This document shows, piece by piece, positions 55,217 to 60,000 of a stretch of 60,000 bases of DNA. A program made the position numbers and the translations under genes. How positions within the stretch are numbered: the first letter of the stretch is position 1; the number at the start of each line of letters is the position of its first letter. This DNA is from Cryptomeria japonica (taxonomy: Eukaryota > Streptophyta > Pinopsida > Cupressales > Cupressaceae): NCBI RefSeq assembly GCF_030272615.1, contig NC_081406.1, positions 240,984,422 to 241,044,421 of the forward strand. The letters are read 5' to 3'. The notes beneath the pieces were generated by a model. It did not search any database. It was given only the letters and a program-made list of their open reading frames with translations, and was not told the DNA's origin.

Positions 55217-57182
55217 TGTAAGGGGCTGCTGTCTCGGGGAGATCAGTAGGCTTCTGGGGTTGTAACTCCCTTGTTATTCTCAGCAGGTGGAAGTTGTGGT
55301 GATTGACAAAGGGTTAATGCTAAGCTACAGTTGTGTGAGAATTGGACAAAAAACTTATATATGGGGGTCGGTTGAAAGAATAGCCGAGTGCCAGGAGTGC
55401 ACCAAGGTGGTCTGCGGTAGACACCTCCTCCTAGGGGTGAAGAAGAGTAACCCTGCCCTCTAGTCTCAGGGAGATAGAGGTCCTACATGGACATTAGGGG
55501 TGAAGTAGAGTAACCCCGCCTTATCAATGGATGGTGAGGTTTACTGGTGGATGCATTCTCATGGTCCCTATCTCAGTGAAGCGGAGTAACTGAGCCAATG
55601 TTGGGGATGACTCCCGGGGAGTTATCGATGACCCGAGGACTAGGGAAGTGGAGTACCTAGGCTCTTGCGAGAAGGATGATCGTGCAATGGATTGTCCCGG
55701 TTGGGGAAATGGAGTACCCAAGATCTTGTAAGGGGGATGGCCGTGCAATGGGCTATCTATATCGGAATGTTGGAGCTTGAGAGTTGGGCAAGCTATGTGG
55801 CAGCAGAGCTAGAAGTCCATGTGTCTTGTGGAACAAGTGGGGTGATGTGCCGGGCACGCACCTAGGTTACCTAAAGTGGGATTTGCATTGAGGTCTGGGA
55901 TCTCAAGGCCCTAGAGTGGGGGTCAAAGGTGGCAGTAGGGACTGGGTTCCGAAAGTGTGCTCATGTGGAGCCGAGCCATGAGGCGAGTCCAAGAGGGTGA
56001 CAAAGATGGATGAGTTGCATGACCGAAAAGAGGACATGGTCCGTAGGTGAGTTGTTCTGGGAGCACAGCCGAGTTGAAGGAGAGTTCAACGACCAAGGAT
56101 ATTGGTTTGGACCATGGAGCGAAGAGCTTGGTGCCCAAGTAGGAGTGCAAGGTGTTTTGCCAGTCTAAGAGGCTTAAACTGAGTGTTTGCATGGAGCTGG
56201 TTATTGTGCATAGGATGTACAAGGAACCGGGTTCACCAGTGAAGCCATGTAGGCATAGGCCAGGGGCCCAAAGCAATGTGACTTAGAGTCCTCATTCAGG
56301 AAGAGGTTCTGAGTGGTGTACTGAGTAAGCCGTCGCAGGCTCATGAGAGAGTCAGTGGTGCGCCAAGTTGAGTTCCGAAGGAGACAGGGTCTTCATGGAT
56401 CAGGAGTCTATATGTGAAGCTATCGCCAGGGGCGAGGTGCAGTGGTATCTGTACTAGTGTTTCAAGAGTGGATGTGAGCTAGGGGCAGGAACTTGTAATC
56501 GGATGCTTGGGAAGTATTCAGGATAGTGACCAGCGACAGAGTTGGAATTGTTTGTAGATTGAACCAGGGGCCATCTCTTCATAACAATAAAGCTATCTAT
56601 TGCCCCAGTGTTGTGTTCATTGTGTGGAGATGGACAAACAGGAAGCTAGCTCAGGGAGTCTAGTCGTCCCATGAGATATGTTTGGTGCTCGAGGGTTCAG
56701 AGGAGCTGAGGGAGGCCTACATGGGGCGCCAGTGCTGTGGGAGTACTGGGCATGCTCAGGGAGTGTGCAGAGTTGGAGCCGGAGGACTTAAGGAGTTCCG
56801 GATGGGTCAGTGCTAGTAGTCAGGGTCTTATGGGGGACTCCAGAAGACGAAGGCATCGAAGAGACCTATAAGCTTGTACCAGGGGTGCAAGGATGGTGCG
56901 ACAAGACAGTGCTAGAGTAGAGTCAGGGACTTGAAGGGAGTGCTAGGAGCATCAGGATGAAAGAAACCCGTGAGAGGGTTGGCATGCACTTCTATTCCGC
57001 ATGGGTGTGTGTTAATGTGGTCAGGTGGTGGACACTTGAAAAGGTATGGCGTAGTCTGGAAACAAGAAAGGACTTGTCCGCAATGGAAGTCGTGAGTAAG
57101 GTTTGCCAGTGCCGCATGAGGTTGGACCTCCTTTGGAAGGAAAAAGCTTGTTTGGGCAGCAGGTCGGTCTAGCCCCATGACA
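55217..57182 (+). repeat. 5' LTR of the LARD-like element
   Basis: 1966 bp. It starts TGTAAGGGGCTGC and ends GCCCCATGACA, two bases before the primer site. Over 55217-55915 it differs from the 3' LTR at only a few bases by eye (for example GCTGC against GCTGT) plus one short length change (CAGC against GGTTGAGTTGC near 55801/59897). The insertion is therefore young compared with the other elements. Confidence 0.88.
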
Positions 57183-57184
57183 GT

Positions 57185-57196
57185 TGGTATCAGAGC
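57185..57196 (+). promoter_or_regulatory. Primer-binding site (initiator tRNA-Met)
   Basis: TGGTATCAGAGC, canonical and unchanged, two bases after the LTR's terminal CA. Confidence 0.92.
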
Positions 57197-57754
57197 ATAA
57201 AAATTGGCAGGGCCAGTTAGATGAGCTGAGGTAGCTGGGCTATCAAGTGGTCAGAGGAAGACTGCGAAGGCGGATTGTGGTTTACAGTGTCGAGGACAGG
57301 TAGACTAGGGTGGCTAGCAGGGCGTGGTCACTAAAAATGTGAGGCCAATCCAGGTAGGGATAAGGATGGTGAAGTTCGTGGCCAAGTTCCATGAGTGGTA
57401 GTCAACTGGTTGGAGTTTGTGCCTGGGGCTGAGTTCTATCGGGAAGGGACTATGCTAGTGGAGCGACAAGGGATTAGAAGTGGATCTCTTGGTGGAGTAA
57501 ATCTTGCACGGGAAGTGCCTTAGTAGTTCGGGCGGAGTGAAGTAGGCAAGGTGTGAGTCGGTATTGAACTGGGTTCAGTGCTGGAAGTAGTCGGCAGGGC
57601 CGCAAGATTTGATATGGCAGTGTCCAAGGGCAGTGGCATTTAAGACCAGTCAAAGGAGTTAGGAGCTGTGAGGAGCAGTGTGGTGTAGGGTCTTGTCAAG
57701 GACAGATCCGAGGTGAAATCGATGGAGCTGTAAGCTACAGTGTGGTGTAGGGTT

Positions 57755-58410
57755 GTGTCCAGGACATGATCCGAGGTGTAAATTGGGTGGCGAAGCAGGT
57801 CCAATGGTGGAAAGCCAGTGAGGGGCCAAGTCACAAAGGAAGTCAAGGGAAAGAGGCAGTACCTTGCCCACATTGGATGTGGTTTGCAAAGGCATCGGGC
57901 ATAAGAGGTTGGCTAGCTTACAAATGTTGGTGGCTTCTTTGGGTTGCAGCACCGAGGGCGCAGGGCGTTCTGTGGATAGTGCGTCAGTCAGACAAAGTGG
58001 CACAATGGATGGAAGTGAGTTCACTGAATGTGTAGGATGTATTGCAAGAGTTGAGTGTCTTCAAGGAAGTGCACCTAAGATGTATGATTGTGTCTGGGAC
58101 ATGATCTGAGGTATGAAATTGTGGCGAGTTAGGTCTGAAGGTTGGGAACCAAAGATGGGACCGTCATAGAAAAAGTCAAGGGAAGGAGTGAGTACCTTGC
58201 CCACATTGGATGTGGATTGCAGAGGCATTATGCACAAGAGGTTGGTCGGCTGAATGACGTTGGTAGTTTCTTTGGGTTATAGCACCGAGGGCGCAAGGCG
58301 TTCCGTGGACAGTGCATCAGTCAGACGAAGTAGTAAAGCAGATTGAAGTAGATAAGATCAAATGTGTGGGATGCAATGCAAGATGGGTGTCTTCAGGGAA
58401 GTGCACCAAG
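57755..58410. repeat. 335-bp imperfect tandem duplication in the LARD-like interior
   Basis: Unit 1 starts GTGTCCAGGACATGATCCGAGG at 57755 and unit 2 GTGTCTGGGACATGATCTGAGG at 58090. Both continue through CAGTACCTTGCCCACATTGG / GAGTACCTTGCCCACATTGG, TTCTTTGGGTT and AGCACCGAGGGCGCA. A short third start (GTCAAGGACAGATCCGAGGTG) lies at about 57695. Confidence 0.85.
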
Positions 58411-59300
58411 ACAGACTCATGAGGTGTGGGTTTGCGAGAGTACACCATGGAGGTGGAAGTGGTTGACAAGTACCAAGAGGATCATGTGCAGCTAGAGGCA
58501 AATCAATGGGAGTATGTTGGTTGTTGTTCTTTGGTTGAGTTGTTGGGGACAGGATAAGACACAGGGCGCACCGGGGGTCAGTCAACAGGCAATCAGGATG
58601 GCACTACAGAAAGGAAGTTGAGAGCTGAAGGTTGAATGTGCGACTTGGGAAGTCAGTTGGGTGTTGTGGTCCATGGAGTATGTGTCTTCAGGGTGGCCAG
58701 ATACCAGGGGCTTGCACAACAGGGTTGGTAGCAGGCATGTCTTTCAGTGGATGCTAGGATTGGATCCGGGAGCAGTGGAAGTTGGAAGACAAGGGTGTCA
58801 TCGAGGATGGCACTAGTGGCTGAGTTGAGAGGTGAGCATGGTTTGTGGTGTTCTGTCATGTTGCGGTGCAAACGATGGAGTCTTGGAGATGTAGAAACCG
58901 GTATGGGGCATGGTGCAACCGAATATCACAGAGTTGTTTCACGGATGTTCAAACAAGGACAGTCATCTCAGTGGAAGTCAAGGACTAGGTTCTTGCAATA
59001 TGTTGTTGAGTCGGGGACTAGCAGCAGAGATCAGTTGGAGGCAAGGGAGCGTCTTCACAAGATCAGTGCGGAGGTAGTGAGTTGGACTCAGGGGGTTGCC
59101 GAAGCGAGTTAGCCATGGATAGGATTCATGCAAGTGAAAGTACAGTATCGGGTATGCTGGCAAGTATCAAGTATGTCAGGGACAGAAACGATACAAGTGC
59201 AGGGCACAGTGAATCCGAAGTTCACTTTTAACAGGTCCTAATATTGCGAAGGACGAGACTCGGGTTGAATGGTCCGGCGCCGAGGACGTCGCCTGTTTTA

Positions 59301-59312
59301 AGTGGGGGAGGA
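59301..59312 (+). promoter_or_regulatory. Polypurine tract before the 3' LTR
   Basis: AGTGGGGGAGGA immediately precedes TGTAAGGGG of the 3' LTR and would prime plus-strand synthesis. Confidence 0.88.
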
Positions 59313-60000
59313 TGTAAGGGGCTGTTGTCTCGGGGAGATCAGTAGGCTTCTGGGGTTGTAAGTCCCTTGTTATTCTCAGCAGGTGGAAGTTGTGGTGATT
59401 GACAAAGGGTTAATGCCAAGCTACACTTGTGTGAGAATTGGACAAAAAACTTATATACGGGGGTCGGTTGAAAGAATAGCCGAGTGCCAGGAGTGCACCA
59501 AGGTGGTCTGCAGTAGACACCTCCTCCTAGGGGTGAAGAAGAGTAACCCTGCCCTCTAGTCTCAGGGAGATAAAGGTCCTACATGGGCATTAGGGGTGAA
59601 GTAGAGTAACCCCGCTTTATCAATGGATGGTGAGGTTTACTGGTGGATGCATTCTCATGGTCCCTATCTCAGTGAAGTGGAGTAACTGAGCCAATGTTGG
59701 GGATGACTCCCAGGGAGTTATCGATGACCCGAGGACTAGGGAAGTGGAGTACCTAGGCTCTTGCGAGAAGGATGATCGTGCAATGGATTGTCCCGGTTGG
59801 GGAAATGGAGTACCCAAGATCTTGTAAGGGGGATGGCCGTGCAATGGGCTATCTATATCGAAATGTTGGAGCTTGAGAGTTGGGCAAGCTATGTGGGTTG
59901 AGTTGCAGAGCTAGAAGTCCATGTGTCTTGTGGAACAAGTGGGGTGATGTGTCGGGCACGCACCTAGGTTACCTAAAGTGGGATTTGCATTGAGGTCTGG
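59313..60000 (+). repeat. 3' LTR of the LARD-like element, partial
   Basis: It matches 55217-55915 and continues past the window end. The complete LTR should extend about 1.28 kb further, and the rest of the NBS-LRR gene should follow it. Confidence 0.88.

Larger units (their letters stand above)
57183..59312 (+). other. Non-coding interior of the LARD-like element
   Basis: 2130 bp with no recognisable zinc knuckle, protease, RT or integrase in any frame. The open frames in it are short and overlap on both strands. It contains a 335-bp imperfect tandem duplication. Confidence 0.8.
55217..60000 (+). mobile_element. Non-coding LTR element (LARD-like) inserted in the NBS-LRR gene, runs off the window
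   Basis: The 5' LTR at 55217-57182 and the 3' LTR from 59313 start with the same TGTAAGGGGCTG and are nearly the same where both are visible. Primer site, 2.1 kb interior without any gag or pol motif, and a polypurine tract are all present. The interior and LTRs are G-rich on this strand, unlike the AT-rich surroundings. Large non-autonomous LTR elements of this type need proteins from a partner. Confidence 0.9.

Noticed and set aside
55524-59844. Several minus- and plus-strand open frames in the LARD-like element, including a repeated 74-codon one in both LTRs
   Set aside because: The G-rich strand yields chance frames on both strands. They have no motifs, and the repeat simply reflects LTR identity.
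1-60000. CRISPR arrays, rRNA or clear tRNA genes
   Set aside because: No regularly spaced short repeats and no recognisable rRNA or tRNA blocks were seen. The TGGTATCAGAGC matches are retroelement primer sites, not tRNA genes.

Overview
The window is nuclear DNA from a plant with a repeat-rich genome. The evidence is a CACTA transposase relic, Ty1/copia and Ty3/gypsy LTR retrotransposons with plant-type tRNA primer sites, and the start of a coiled-coil NBS-LRR resistance gene. Old, decayed, nested elements with multi-kilobase LTRs suggest a large-genome seed plant, possibly a gymnosperm. That assignment is inference. No bacterial, CRISPR, rRNA or clear tRNA features were seen. Nearly every coding region is broken by stops or frameshifts, and many stops fall where the family has Gln, Arg or Trp codons, as C-to-T decay would produce.

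Layout. 0.6-1.1 kb: an LTR fragment whose relative lies inverted at 49 kb. 1.45-7.1 kb: a duplicated small exon, then a TNP2-type CACTA transposase pseudogene. 7.66-21.99 kb: a Sirevirus-like copia element on the plus strand, with gag carrying four zinc knuckles, a large accessory ORF, no recognisable pol and multiple polypurine tracts. A gag-protease-only Ty3/gypsy element (12.66-19.84 kb) is inserted in its accessory ORF. About 22.9-49.4 kb: a minus-strand copia relic split by two later insertions, a complete chromovirus (23377-31100, TSD CCAAA) inside a gag zinc knuckle, and a 16.55 kb Tat/Ogre-like Ty3/gypsy element (32425-48976, TSD GATTA) inside the copia LTR. 49.4-54.4 kb: AT-rich DNA with a faint gag remnant and a tandem repeat. 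54.46-55.22 kb: promoter and first part of a CC-NBS-LRR gene, cut shortly after the P-loop region by a non-coding LTR element that starts at 55217 and runs off the window end.

The most unusual object is the Tat/Ogre-like element. Its about 5 kb LTRs each carry a reading frame of roughly 1,000 codons on the element's own strand, upstream of the primer-binding site. Several stops are private to one LTR, so much of the frame was open when the element inserted. Its archaeal-type RNase H-like domain lies between protease and reverse transcriptase. Its 3' LTR is mosaic: of two adjacent 512-bp units, one matches the 5' LTR and the other is divergent and keeps the frame open where the others do not.

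Boundaries supported by a TSD, a primer site or a polypurine tract are firm. All homology calls are recognition by eye, without database searches.
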